Of a stretch of DNA of 64,000 bases, positions 1-11,829 are shown piece by piece. The stretch is from Metellina segmentata (taxonomy: Eukaryota > Arthropoda > Arachnida > Araneae > Tetragnathidae). Below the pieces are notes generated by a model that worked only from the letters and a program-made list of their open reading frames with translations, searched no databases and was not told where the DNA came from. Each line of letters begins with the position of its first letter. Positions within the stretch are counted from its first letter, which is position 1. The position numbers and the translations under genes were made by a program. The stretch covers positions 90,556,377-90,620,376 of the forward strand of contig OX375878.1 of assembly GCA_947359465.1 (NCBI GenBank). The letters are read 5' to 3'.

Positions 1-1721
1 TTATCGGGATCAACAAACTTTGCATGTTGGCAGTGTAAGAAGCAATTCCTTTTGTATTGAATTATTATACTCGTGGCTTTCGTAACTAATAAAGAAAATA
101 CATTTTCGTTTTATGTGTGAGAGTTCTCTCTCAAAAAATAGTCATCAGTTTTCTTTTTATATCAAAATAAAAAATTCGTAAAAGTTCATCTAAACTGTTT
201 CCTTTACGTGGGATACACTTAATTTTCGAATTAAAAAAGGCAATTTTATCTTAAAAGAATACTTGAATTACCTATATCCCCAGCTTAGTTCCCCCAGAGC
301 AGAAGTTCACTGCGTGTTTAACTACGGGACGGTGTCGTCAGTGAAAAAAAAATTCCCCTTCCTTAAACATAACATTGTAACCGTCTGCTCCTGTATACGA
401 CCACCTGCCTAATACATCAGCTGCTATAACGCGTCATAGATCACCGACTTCTGACGTCACACAAGGGCGAAGCTCTTGCATTGGTCTACTGCACTGTTGC
501 CCTCCCCCATCTGCCTCAAATACAATTAAAACTTACACTGAATAAGCAAAATGGAATAATTAGATAAAGTGGTAGATAACATTTATATATTTATCAACGT
601 TCACACACAGTAACATTCTCGTTCATGGAATGGAATCAATTTTAAATGTTCCCAAACAAACCAACCATATATATATATATAATTCGAGGAGCTCGTAATT
701 TTGTAACACATTTTTGTATTTTGATTATTGAAATCAGTTTCGATGTCTATAAAAACTGTATTATGACATTTGCTTTGCAAACCCTTCATAGATACTATTT
801 GTAAAAGCAAAAAAACGAATCATAGTTGCATCTTCTTAGATGAAAAACAAATGGTCATCGAGCAAATCGAAAAATTCAAGCCCCCATGTCAGTCGATTAT
901 CTACTAATCTCTCTGTTACTTCGGAAGTGATGGAAATGGGTCTATATTATTCACTATATAGGATTCCTTTTTTAACTCCAGCAGTGAAATAACTATGACT
1001 AGCTTCCAATGATTTTTTCCACGGTTCCAAACATCATTAAAAAGGCCAGGAATTTCTGTAATAAGATTAAGAGAGTGGTGTTTAATCATAATGTTGTAAA
1101 TATCATCCTCACATAGACATAATTACGAGTATCTGAAATATAAACCCGCAGCTCAGATAAAGTGCAAGATATCTGGCAAGTCTGGAAAATATGATCTTAG
1201 TCTCTACAAGAGCCTATTCTCTTCATTCTTAAAGATAAGGTCAGGATTGACAGATTCAGCCATACTAAGTTCTACGTAAATAGGTTTTACAGTCCTTCGT
1301 CAGTATAGTAAAGCTTGTATCACAAATACAGTTTTTGTTTGAACTCCATTTACATTCAATAGTATGAAAACTTGTCCTTGCAAGTGCAGATGGAGAATGA
1401 CAATAGAAAGATTCAATAACGAATTACCAACTATTTCTCTTACCTCCAGGGATTGCTCGTCTACATGAAGCTGTGGTCTTATTGTAGTCTTTCCTGATTG
1501 CCTATATCTCCCACTCTCATCCACCGTCTTCTGGTTATGCGTCAGTTAAACCTCATTTCAGCTTTTTTTTAGTTCGCCAAATAACAGTCGACCACTAAAT
1601 AACCACTGTTGACATTTCTGCCACCTTTATTTTAGATATAGAAGATTCAGCTACAAAATTAATAATACTCATTATAGTTTCTAATTTGTTGCCTTTCATG
1701 TTCCCAGCCTTTTTAGTTAAA
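1..1721. other. AT-rich stretch, no gene seen
   Basis: No coding, RNA or mobile feature is recognisable here. Positions about 290-530 are richer in GC and more complex than their surroundings and contain one CRE-type palindrome TGACGTCA (452-459). The short reading frames at 601-810 and 1300-1524 have no recognisable motif and the composition of random AT-rich sequence. Confidence 0.5.
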
Positions 1722-1745
1722 TCTCTCTATATTAAAAAAAAGTTA

Positions 1746-1769
1746 CCGCCGCCGCCGCCGCCGCCGCCG
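1746..1769. repeat. (CCG)8 microsatellite inside Helitron-like copy 1
   Basis: Eight perfect CCG units in otherwise AT-rich DNA. The matching place in copy 2 (about 28875-28890, other strand) is an imperfect, shorter GCCG-rich tract, so the perfect run probably grew after the copies separated. Confidence 0.9.
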
Positions 1770-2149
1770 AAGAATTGAAATTTTTGTTGTTTAGCTCCAT
1801 TCTTAGACGGTTTCCCGAGAAAGTACTGATCGGAAAAATATGAAATTAACATGCTTTGTTCTTCATCGTATTCCCTGGATAATTATTAAGATTTTTTTCC
1901 GATGCAGCTATTAGTTTAGGTTTTATTAAGTGTTAAAGTTGAAGAAGTGAAATTTCTTCCGCGAGTGAGCAAAACACATTCAAAATTTCAGTCTTTAGTC
2001 GTGAGTTTTTTTTTAAGAGTACCTCTCAACGTAAATTTTTGCAGCTCGTCGAGTTTTTTTTGAAATTTAAATGTGGTTCTTGATAATATTTTTTTGAAAT
2101 TCGGGAAAAATCGGGACATTTTTGTTACTTTTTTTTAAAACTGCCGTAT

Positions 2150-2690
2150 CTATATCTAATTACTATTAGTTTTTAATTTTTAAAATATCGCAGTATACCT
2201 CAGAATATACTCTTTCTTACGGTACTATTATTTTTGAAATCGGTTAATAATTAAATTGGATGCGATCAAAAGTTCGTGATACAAAATTCGGAATCTTCGG
2301 ATATTTTCGCTACGTTTTGTTAAAACCGTTATGTCTACGGCAAAAACCATTATTTTTTAAATTTGAGAACATCACTGAATACACTACATTACACTCTTTC
2401 TTATGGTACAATTATTTTTCAAATTGGTTAATAAACAAAATCGATGCAATTAAAAGTAGGTCATACAATTTTCGGAACTTTCAGATCGTAACTTCCGATA
2501 CAAAACTAAAATGGTCATATCTATATAGTATTAATGTTAGTTTTTAATTTTAAAAATATTGCAGTATACCTCACAATGTACTCTTTCTTACGGTACAATT
2601 ATTTTTAAAATTGGTTCATAAATAAATTCGATGCAATCAAAAGTTGGTGACACAAATTTCGTATTTTTCAGTTCGCATAGCTGCTTCCGA
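2150..2690 (+). repeat. Internal tandem units of about 185 bp in Helitron-like copy 1
   Basis: The landmark TCTTTCTTACGGTAC recurs at 2211, 2395 (one base different) and 2582, so the unit is 184-187 bp. Each unit runs through an AT-rich TTATTTTT stretch into AAATTGGTTAATAA and a GATGCAATCAAAAGT box. The same three units are present in inverted order in copy 2. Internal tandem arrays are common in DINE-1/HINE-type elements. Confidence 0.75.
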
Positions 2691-2984
2691 AAGCAGTAGT
2701 GGGTTACACTTTTGACTATCGGGTTTGCCAGATATCAAATTTATCGTAGCAACAATTGCCATAAAAACGATTTCTTTTTATTTGGCGAGGAAAAAGGCTC
2801 GCTTTTTTCCCTCTGTTTTCAAGACAGTTTACCGACAAAGTACAGATCGTAAAGTTTGGATATTAACAATGTTTAGTTAAAATTGTACAGGGAACAAGAT
2901 GCAGAAGATTTTTTACTGATGCGGCTATTAGTTTAGGGTGCATTAAGTGTTAAAGCAAAAAAAAGTGAAATCAATTGCGAAAGA

Positions 2985-3276
2985 AGTATTGGTTTGAGAA
3001 AGCAAACCAAACGGGATTGCGTAGCAATCCCCGGGGTCGGCGAGCGTAAGCGAGCAGGGCGCGAAGCCCTCGCTGTGACGTCATGTACCGGAAAGTGAAA
3101 TCAGCATAATACGAATTATTCAGATAGTTTCACTCTGTGAAAGGAATGTTGGTTTGCGAAGCAAACCAAATGACATCTGTGAAAGGAGTGTTGGTTTGCG
3201 AAGCAAACCAAATGGGATTGCGCAGCAATACCCGGGGGTTGGCGAGCATAAGCGAGCAGGGGGCGGAGCCCCCTAG
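2985..3276 (+). repeat. Hairpin-rich 3' block of Helitron-like copy 1
   Basis: A run of short inverted repeats with 3-5 base loops: TGGTTTGC/GCAAACCA with loop GAA (twice, about 3150 and 3193, plus a mismatched one near 2991), GGATTGC/GCAATCC with loop GTA (about 3013), AGGGC/GCCCT (about 3056), and the terminal GGGGGC/GCCCCC with loop GGA (3260-3274). GCGAGC boxes repeat directly between them. A CRE palindrome TGACGTCA lies at 3076-3083. GC content is far above the surroundings. The block recurs in copy 2 and, in shorter form, at the 3' end of the second Helitron family. Confidence 0.75.
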
Positions 3277-3619
3277 TTCTGAAAATAAACAAATATTTTC
3301 TGTTGATACGATGTTTTGTCGGGAGAATGAAATCAGGATCATTCTGGCTGAAATCAAAACTAAAATAAGAAAATGGTGCCTGAGAATATCGGAACTAAAA
3401 TTCCAATCTCTATTTTTTGTTTATCGATTCCGTGCCTTCTGTTAGTCGCTACTAAACTTTCGTAGCGCTAACGGCTATGTTTAAATCCCACTTCTTATAT
3501 CACTAGTACCATTTGCGCCGATATGTTACGAACCTCACCCTTTCACATTTCACTTTTCGTTCTTACGTGCACCAAGACGTTCGTACTCCTGTTCTGTAAA
3601 GAATAGGAATGCAGCCATA

Positions 3620-3750
3620 CTTCGTCATCTAACCGTGGTTCAAAATTACGAGGTGTTGCCATCGGATCTTTCTCTTAAGGGATTGATCCCGGACCGTCGT
3701 CAATAGCCCGTTGTGTTGCTCTAGTACGACGTTAATTTAAAAATTACCAA
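3620..3750 (+). repeat. SINE fragment (3' body)
   Basis: Carries the body shared by at least a dozen places in this window: CGTCATCTgACCGTGGTTC, a TTACGAGGTGTTG box, GGGATTGATCCCGGACCGTCG and the closing TAGTACGACGTTAATT. The tRNA-like head is missing, so this is a 5'-truncated copy. Confidence 0.75.
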
Positions 3751-4358
3751 TTGCCATAATTCTACATATAAAAGCTTTGTGAATATGCTTAGTATCAGAG
3801 AAATAGAAGTAAGGTTGTTTGGTCAAAATGGAGATCTTGAACGGACTTCGTGTGCATAAATTTACTATGGTGCATGGACCGAACATAGGTCAATGCAACC
3901 ACGGCCCTTTGTTGACTTGAAAGAAGACGATCGTGAATAGAAGAGGAAGCGGAGGACTTGCACTCGTAGAATTTCTCGGTCTTGGTCTGAAAGAATTTAC
4001 CTGCTACCTAACGGTCTACTTAGAAGAGAATCATCTTTCTGAATCCGTGAACTATGCTTCTCCAAGGGTTGTGCCTGCTAACAGACGATGATTTAAGAGG
4101 TGCTTCAATAAAAAGTGAAATCTCCTTACCAACTGGATCCTATGTCTGACACCTGACTTTTAGAAATCTTATACTATTTTCCCGATACCTTTAGCCGAGG
4201 GTATCTATGTGTTATCCAGGTTTTGCCATCGACCCCAATCTCTTTTCTCCCCGTTTTTTATCTTGTGCCTAATCATCATTTGTGAACGTTGATTTTTCTG
4301 TGCCTTGTCGGGGGCCTTTTATTTGGCTGTTCATTTACAATACTGATTCATACTTTAA
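3751..4358. other. No feature seen
   Basis: AT-rich sequence with no coding signal or repeat I could match elsewhere in the window. It ends at the TTAA that flanks the next element. Confidence 0.5.
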
Positions 4359-5123
4359 GAGGAGTTAGTACCTTTGAGACCTTGCGTTGCTCACGAAAAC
4401 ATACTTTTTTCGATTCATCATAAATAATTGAGTTTTGTATATTGTAGTATAAAATTGATACAATTTAAAGATAATTGTATGGCTTTTAAAAAACAGCAGT
4501 CATATTTGTAATTAAAAATATTTTTTTACATAAAACCTAGCAAAAATTATACACAACTTCTTCGTTTTGAAATTTATCCACTTAACTTTCCCACAATATA
4601 ACTTTTGAAAGATGCACTGTAAAACCCAAATGTTTGCACCAAATTGAAGCAAATGAATGTCTTAATTCTGTGAACTAAGGAATTTGTGATATTTGAAGTA
4701 CAAATATTTATAAAAATTAATAGTATTAAAATAAGTCAACTTTGAAATTTTTTTAGTTATGTATGGATCTATAAATAAAAAACTATAGCTCTCATACATA
4801 AATCCATAGTTCAGAGAACTAAGATCTTCTTTTAGAATAACCATACAAAATTATTAACTCTACGTTTATTAGTTTTTTTTAAAACTTGAGGGAAAGTTAA
4901 GTGGGTAAATTTCAAAACGAAGAAATTATGTATAAGTTTTGCTAGGTTTTATATAAAAATATTTTTTTAATTACAAATATGACTGCTGTTTTTTAAAAGC
5001 CATACAATTATCTTTAAACTGTATCAATTTTATACTACAATATAAAAAACTCAATTATTTATGATGAATCGAAAAAAGTATGTTTTCGCGAGCAACGCAA
5101 GGTCTCAAAGGTACTAACTCCCC
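4359..5123. mobile_element. TTAA-flanked foldback element, 765 bp
   Basis: Two arms of about 235 bp (4359-4597 and 4886-5123) are inverted copies of each other with scattered differences, around a roughly 290 bp AT-rich centre. Both outer ends abut TTAA (4355-4358 and 5124-5127), and the terminal repeat reads G(A/G)GGAGTTAGTACC. A TTAA duplication is the mark of piggyBac-type transposition, but the ends do not start with the usual CC(C/T), so the superfamily is uncertain. No transposase is encoded; the 60-codon frame in the centre has no known motif. Confidence 0.7.
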
Positions 5124-5127
5124 TTAA

Positions 5128-7080
5128 TTCCTTTTAATAAATTATCTTTTGAACTTTAAAAGATCTATGTTCAGTGCTTTATTGTTCATATGGAAGTGAA
5201 TCATTATTTAAACTAGAGTTTTCCCCCTCCATAAGCAAAACTCTTAATTTAATATAACATTATCTTCGGAACCAGCCAAGAACTTAGTCACAAGAATAAC
5301 GTCCCTTGCTGTTTAGAGAATATCGATAGAATAGTCCTGTTAATGTTATTGTTTCTTGTGATTAACAAAAGGTCTGGACTCGAATTGAGCAACTTTTGCT
5401 GTGGTTTGGTTAAATAAAAAATCAGCTATTCAGGAGCACTAACCTAGAGGAATCAGCATAGAATCGCTCTTAGGAGATTAATAGCGTTTTAGAAAAATAA
5501 ATGTTCAAAAACTTCAATTCTAGTTTTTTGTAAGTAGTGTTTCTTCAGAGTACGGAGCTAACATATCTGATAAGATTGGAATTCCTTTAAAGTCATTATA
5601 AAACTCGTTCAGGTTTTTCGAAATTCCTGAAAAGCTTTTGCTTGCCAATGTATCGTAAGTATTTTAAAATCATCTTAGTTTCCTATTGAACCAAATTTTG
5701 TGACAAGACATGTCGGGGAGATATTTAGAAACTGAATCAAATTACTAGAATTGCTAAATGTTATAATACCCTTATTCATTCTTGTAACTTTAAGATACTT
5801 TAGTAAAATATATATAAAACCATAGGTTTCGAATAATTCGCAGTAAGTTTGCAAAATGGCTAGATATTTTGTTATAAACAATAATTGAAAAATTAAATTA
5901 TTTAAAAAATACTTTGCGTTATTTAACTTAATTTCTACGTATGATCAAACCAAATTTTTAACAGACAATTGAAAAAATATAAAAACGAAGCGTTTCTTTA
6001 ATTATTTAATCACATTTTTTAAGGTTAGATAGATAACGTTCAGAGAGACTCAAGTGTAATTGTTACAAAACGTAATTTTGTGCATATAACTCCACAGATA
6101 AAGAATGTCAAAGTGACCGAACGATGTCTAATTTGATAGACAATGTGTGTAGTAGTGGCCAAGAACAGAGGGAACACTGCATACCTAAATTGGACACGCA
6201 CTTTTAGTTTTACAATGTAATACAAAGTTTCAGATATATACGCTGCACCGTCCTGTACAAAAACACGTCCGACTCCTATCAAGTCTACAACAAATCTGCT
6301 TATTCCTGTTCTTTTTCAGATTAGCACACAACGTTTCGTATTCTTGATCGTATCAGAACACAGACACTGTCATACATCTATGTTCGTCTTCTAAAACAGT
6401 AGCAACCAGAACATCTGTTCTTATTACCTATCTGTGTTCGTAATTACCTGTAAGGAGATCGTTGCAAAGAATAAAGAGTGACGTTACAAGATTCAATAAC
6501 TATTGTTTACATATTTAACGATACATTATGTACTTTTTGAGCTTCTAAGTGAATTATTTTCGGTAGAAACAGTGTTACTGATATCGACATTATTTGGACA
6601 CGAAATAAATGTAATTTATTGCATACTGGTAGATTAAACTCATTTGAAATTTCAAAAAGCGTACACAAATAACCCCCAATATACTATGTCACAGCGTTTA
6701 AGCTATAGTTCATTACTCTGTTTATCACTTACACTGATGATGTCAGTAAATAATTTAATAATTCAATCCTCATGTGTCTGTATGATGTGTTTGAACAGAA
6801 TACTTGTTCTAATGGTGTCTAAAACTTTCGAGTGTTTTATAACTTACATGGAATGATGTCTTCGATCAAATAGTGATTTTGTGATTATAGAGAGATTTGA
6901 AATTGATGATTTTGGTTTGTATAAGAAAAACGCACCAGAATCGCATTTTTTGTTCTGCATGTATTGCTTCCAAACAAGTTAAATAAACATCATCCCTTGG
7001 TTATGGTGCTAGAAAAATTTCTATAAAACAGTTCAACATGCATATATTGTGGATGTAATACAGAAGTTGTAATTATAAAA
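5128..7080. other. No feature seen
   Basis: AT-rich. Frames of 68, 80 and 70 codons on either strand show no recognisable domain. I found no repeat partner inside the window. Confidence 0.45.
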
Positions 7081-7255
7081 GTAGGTAGGTGAATAATTGA
7101 ATTAACATCGCACTGGGGAGCAACACGCGATGATTAATCCCAAAAAAAAAGATCAGATGGCAACAAATCGTAATTTTGCACCACGGTCGGATGACGAGGA
7201 AAAAACCTCAGCTAGCACCCCAGTCTCTTACCTTCCACACCACGCCAACATGATG
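7081..7255 (-). repeat. SINE fragment, antisense
   Basis: Reads as the reverse complement of the shared SINE body: the ATTAACATCGCACT end, a damaged idle block around GATTAATCCC, then CCACGGTCGGATGACGAGG and the CCACACCACGCCAACATG box that corresponds to the 'lacking head' junction. The A-rich run CCCAAAAAAAAAGATC is an insertion relative to other copies. Confidence 0.7.
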
Positions 7256-7512
7256 AAGTTATAAGGATTAGCTTTTTTAATTTCCAAAAAGTAGCTAAAT
7301 GTATTAAAATACATGCAAAGAGGAATTAAACATCTAAACTCAGTGAAATGTTTTTTTTTTTCTAAATAAATCTCATCTTGTAAACATTGTGATGGTAATA
7401 AGGTAGCTTATTACCACGTCAATACTCTTTAAACCACCTGATCAATTTATATATATTAGGATGGTAATAAAGAACAGTTAAATAGTGAGATAAAGTAAAA
7501 AAATAATTGAAT

Positions 7513-8025
7513 TTATTCCATTCTAGAATTTTAGAGAACAAATAAGAAGCTAAGCTTTGAATAATATAATTGCTTTGAATAAATCATATTCAGATGTTTG
7601 GGAGAAGTTAAACGAATAAACGGATTTATTTTCTAAACTAAATAATTTTTTAAATCTAAAACGATTAATACATATATTTTATTATTAGCTAAAAATGTCT
7701 GCGAACAGAACAATGAACCCTAATCACACCTTTAATCTTTATAAATCTACTAACGATAATTTCCTAGATTAAGTTATTCCATTCTAAATTGGAATTCAGC
7801 TTTGAACAAAGTAATTGTTTTCGAATAAATCACATCCAGAAGTTTGAGAAAACTTCAAGGAATAAACGGATTTATTATATACTAAATTAAATACTTTTTA
7901 AAAACTAAAACAATTAATGCGTCTATTTTATTACTAGTTTAAAATGGCCGTGAATAGAAGCACAATGAACGCCAATCACACACAACTAATCTTTATAAAT
8001 CTACTAAAGATAATTTCCTAGATTA
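7513..8025. repeat. Tandem duplication, unit about 250 bp
   Basis: Two adjacent diverged copies, 7513-7773 and 7774-8025. Shared landmarks are TTATTCCATTCTA at each start, AATAAACGGATTTATT (7615 and 7861) and AATTTCCTAGATTA near each end (spacing 246-253). Copies differ by many substitutions and small indels, so the duplication is old. Confidence 0.8.
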
Positions 8026-8904
8026 GACTATGCACCTTTCTTCCCACTGTTCTGATTATTGAAAGTGTATTTTCTCCAAAAAATGTCGTTTTCAAAACGG
8101 AATGTTTCCGAAATTCCGATTGTTTTCGGGAAATGAATCATTCTATTTTTCTCAACCCTTCATATCTCCAGATTCTTTTAAAACAAGAGAGCAAACTCTT
8201 TTAATATCGATTTAACTTGCGCGGATATTTTAAAAGCCCGCTGGTCCAAAAAGGACCATGCATATAATAAGTCTATAAATTACGAAATCCGAAAGTAATT
8301 ATTAGAATTCGATATCAGGCAAGAAACTTCTTTTCAAAAATTGTTTCTCCTAAACTGGCTGACGCGCGTGCTTTCGATAATGTATTATTCGGCCTGAAGT
8401 CACGAATCATGTTGCGTGCCATTAATTTCAGCTTCATTAATATGGATTTTATTTTTTTCCCCGAACGGAATACTTTGAAGTGATTCTGAACTTTGACGTG
8501 ATAGTCATTATGTATTTGCTGTACGAATATATTTGAAGAAGGACTTGTAAAAAAACTCCTTCTTTTGTGAAACCGCGTCTCAATGTTTCGCTTCTGGAGG
8601 TTGAAATTTTTATTGTGTTGTGAGTATTAGAGCAATTAAAAATTAATTACTAGTTCATGCACTGTTAAAGTTCTAAAAATTTGTTTTTAAATTTGCTTAT
8701 GAATTCACTGAAAAAATCGCTCTTGATTACATTGTTCATGCAGTGGGCTCTAATTCAGGAATTATTTTTAAAACTTTATTAATCTGTGCCCTCCTAGTGC
8801 ATGTCTTGATGAGGTATCATGCTATGTATCTTTACCATTAGCAGATATTTTTAAGTGAAATATATCGTCGTTAAAAGAAAACTGACCAGATCTTGATCGC
8901 ATTA
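8026..8904. other. Gene-free stretch, moderately complex
   Basis: No gene or transposon was recognised. Positions about 8040-8560 are less AT-monotonous than the flanks and contain ATTAAT-type homeodomain-like boxes, but nothing here proves function. The last 40 bases before the SINE contain one degenerate unit of the palindromic minisatellite (about 8865-8905). Confidence 0.4.
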
Positions 8905-9045
8905 AGCTCAGGTGTTGCCTCGTCATCTGACCGTGGTTCAAAATTACGTGTTGTTATCCTGGGATCTTACTCTTAGGGAATTGATCCCGGACCGTCGTCA
9001 CTGGTCCGTTGTGTTGCTGTAGTGCAACATTAATTAAAATTATCT
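8905..9045 (+). repeat. SINE fragment (3' body)
   Basis: Contains GTTGCCTCGTCATCTGACC, the GTGGTTCAAAATTACG box, GGAATTGATCCCGGACCGTC and the closing ACATTAATTAAAATTA. The head is missing. It sits directly after a unit of the GACGAGATATCTCGTC minisatellite. Confidence 0.75.
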
Positions 9046-10620
9046 TACACCACCTTGATCGCGTTATAAGAATAAAAAAAACACTGTTTAAAATGTATTT
9101 CATTGGACATTTTCATGGATTTTTTTTTTCAAAAAGTTTTTGTTGCTAGCAATGACGTATTTTAGACTAACGTTGAAGGCATAATTACGGCAGTATGTAA
9201 GTCATTTGGGATTGCCGTTATTTCATTTTTCATTGCTTTCAGAATTTCAACTGTATTTGGTGCATTACAGTACATTAACCTTCAGATATCCTCATACAAA
9301 GAAGTCGGAAGGATTAAGATCACGTCTGTCTTATGTGTATTTTCAAGTAGAACTGTTTGATGTAAGAGGCGGTATTAACATTACTTTCAAAGAAAAAAGT
9401 AACTCTAGCACAGATTGTGCAGTTACCTGTTACGGTTTAGGTGCAAGGGCTTAACCACTGTTAGGTAATTTTTTTAAAACATCGGGATGGTCAGAGAAAG
9501 TGTCTAAGAAGAGTCAACTACAGGTTTTTATTTCCACAAGTTGGAGAAAATTGTTTGATATTCTTAATAAATCTTTGCAGACCATTTCTGTATAAACTAT
9601 CCTGTGTTATGAGAAAGACGTGAACATTTAACTCACTGATGAACCTCAAGCAATTAATATTATAGTGCAATTAAATTGTAAAAGTTTTTTTAAATACGAA
9701 GAATACTTGTCTTCCTGAAATGGCGTTTCGTATTTCGATCTCTGAGCATACGTAAGAAAGTATTCTTAAATCTTGATCTAGTATGTACTACATTTGGTTG
9801 AGGCATGCGTTTTCATCGGTGCCTATGTTTTATAAATCTACATTTGTTTATCTTCATCACTGTTGTAATCAAGTATACATATTTCCAATCATACTAAAAT
9901 AATCATCAAATTTAGTTTTATTTTTTAATGTTCTCCTTTCCAATCGACTCCAAATTTCATTGTCCTCTTCCATTTCACTTTCCAAGTCTGTCTCTATTTT
10001 ATTGCCTCTGTGTCAAAATCAACAAAAGGTCTATGAAATACTTACTGAATTATGAAGCAGAAATAAACTGCTTTCATTGTGACGAAGACTTATTAGAAAA
10101 ATTATAAACGGTACCCATTCATACTTATGATTAGAACTTATTTTCAGCGTACTTAAAAGTTTAAGTTTATCAATAAATAAGAAGATTAATAGATTTATAA
10201 TATAAATAAGGCAAGTTATGAAAGCCAGACTACCCGAAAAATAATTTTAGAGGCATTTAATCCAGGTGAAAAGAAAACAAAATTACTACGCATTTCAACG
10301 TCAAGCTTTTGAAGCAACTAAAGAGTTTTGTCATTATTTTAATAAGACTTAACCCAACGTTGCTCGCTGAAATTTGAGCGACATCACTAATCGTACGATA
10401 GATTCTTTTTACTCTCGTTATTTTCTACCGCTGTTTTAGGTAATATTACTAAATCATAACACTTCAAAACCTTATTTGAAGAAAATAAAATTTGTATTCC
10501 TCTTCGTAAATGCTCAATATCAAATAAGATACATTCAACTGGTATTACGGCGTTATCTAAAGAGTAATTTTAAAACATTATGTATAAACTAAGATCTTCT
10601 TGGTGGTTGTTTTTATGAGG
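9046..10620. other. No feature seen
   Basis: AT-rich. An 82-codon forward frame (9206-9454) was examined; it has no recognisable domain, no conserved neighbour and no sign of splicing, so it is not called a gene. Confidence 0.45.
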
Positions 10621-10940
10621 TTTCTCTCTGTTAGAAAAACTGATCAATTCTTGATAGACGAAATATCTCGGTAGTAGAAAAAGCCGACCAGATCTCTATT
10701 ATGTGATCATAAATAATAGGACATACGTAAATGACGAGATATATCGTCGTTAGTAAACTTAGTCAGATTTTAATGAACAAGATATCCTGTATTTATAAAA
10801 GTTGGTCAGATCTCTATGACGAAATATCTCGTTGCTATTAAAATTGGTCAGTTCTTAGAGGACGAGATCTGTCGTCATTAGCCACATTGGTCGGATCTAA
10901 TAGGATGAGATATCTAGTCGAAACCACTTCATGTGTTAAG
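10621..10940 (+). repeat. Palindrome-core minisatellite, locus 1
   Basis: Five to six diverged units of roughly 45-55 bp, each with a version of GACGAGATATCTCGTC followed by an ATTAG(N)AAAATTGGTCAGATCT linker. The right border reads TAGTCGAAACCACTTC then GTGTTAAG, the border form found at several other loci of this family. Confidence 0.75.
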
Positions 10941-11829
10941 GGAAGGAAGGAAGGGACGACCCAATTCAAAGTATTTACAAAGGAATGAATATTCACAATA
11001 CTGTAGAGGGGAAAATGTAGTCACAATATTACGACGAGGTCACAGTGTTACAATGTGCAGAAATGAGAGACTATATGAGCATTTTTAACAGCCATAACTT
11101 CACAAGAGTTGCGACCACCAATACACTTAACAGTGACAATGCTTGGTTTATCGTTCAAAATGCCATCAGCGCCCTCTACCAAATCCAGGTGGGCCTTGGG
11201 ACAGGAACCTTAGATAAGCACGGTTTATTGTTACGTTCCTTACCTCTCAAAAAGTATCCAGGAAGTTTTGTACCCTTTATGAAACCAAATTCCTAACGGT
11301 AGGGGGTTCTTCTAACTCGTCTTTGCATCGGCCACACATGGAATTTTATTTTTCAGTGAAACCTTACCATCGTGCAAGCATTTTCAACAGTCTTTCTAGT
11401 AGTTACATTTTAGCAACTTGTTCGGATCTTACAAAGTGGTTTTACCAAATGATTTAACACAGAATCATTTGTTTTAACTAATTTTCTGGTTCACCCTCCG
11501 TATTCATTTCTTTTTACCTATTTATATCACTGGCTTTAAATCGCATACATAATGTATAATATTTTAATTGTTTCATAATTATACTCTTTTAAGCCTTGGA
11601 TTGTTCTTTTATCACTAATAAATATGCATATATATTATTTTAGTTCCTGTTTATATCATACTTTACGTTGCTGGTCAACATGTTTTAAGCTCTGACTCAA
11701 AAAGTTCTTATTTATATTGTTAACATCTTCCATTATATTTTTGTCCTTTTTTTTTTCCATATTTTTTGACAAAAGATTTTTGTATTCTTTTTCGTCTATG
11801 TGCCTATTCTTAGACACTTTTTTTTAACG
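10941..11829. other. No feature seen
   Basis: An 83-codon forward frame at 11045-11296 has no known motif. The rest is AT-rich and T-rich sequence without a matched repeat. Confidence 0.45.

Larger units (their letters stand above)
1722..3276 (+). mobile_element. Helitron-like element, family 1, copy 1 (non-autonomous)
   Basis: Starts TCTCTCTATATT after an A and ends CTAG before a T, matching the Helitron rule A|TC...CTRR|T. A GGGGGC/GCCCCC hairpin lies 1-2 bases from the 3' end. An inverted second copy at 27361-30406 has the same two borders, which fixes the ends. Order inside: (CCG)8 tract, a 5' section, three diverged units of about 185 bp, then a 280 bp block of small perfect hairpins, then the 3' terminus. 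No Rep or helicase coding is seen. Canonical Helitrons usually have the hairpin about 10 bases further from the end, so a Helentron/HINE relative is possible. The borders are seen directly; membership of the superfamily is inference from termini. Confidence 0.65.

Noticed and set aside
3130..3445. Overlapping 75- and 102-codon frames on opposite strands
   Set aside because: Both are translations of the palindromic hairpin block of the Helitron-like element.
6395..6425. Hormone-response-type AGAACA/TGTTCT palindrome
   Set aside because: Spacing is two bases instead of three and the flanks are ordinary AT-rich DNA.
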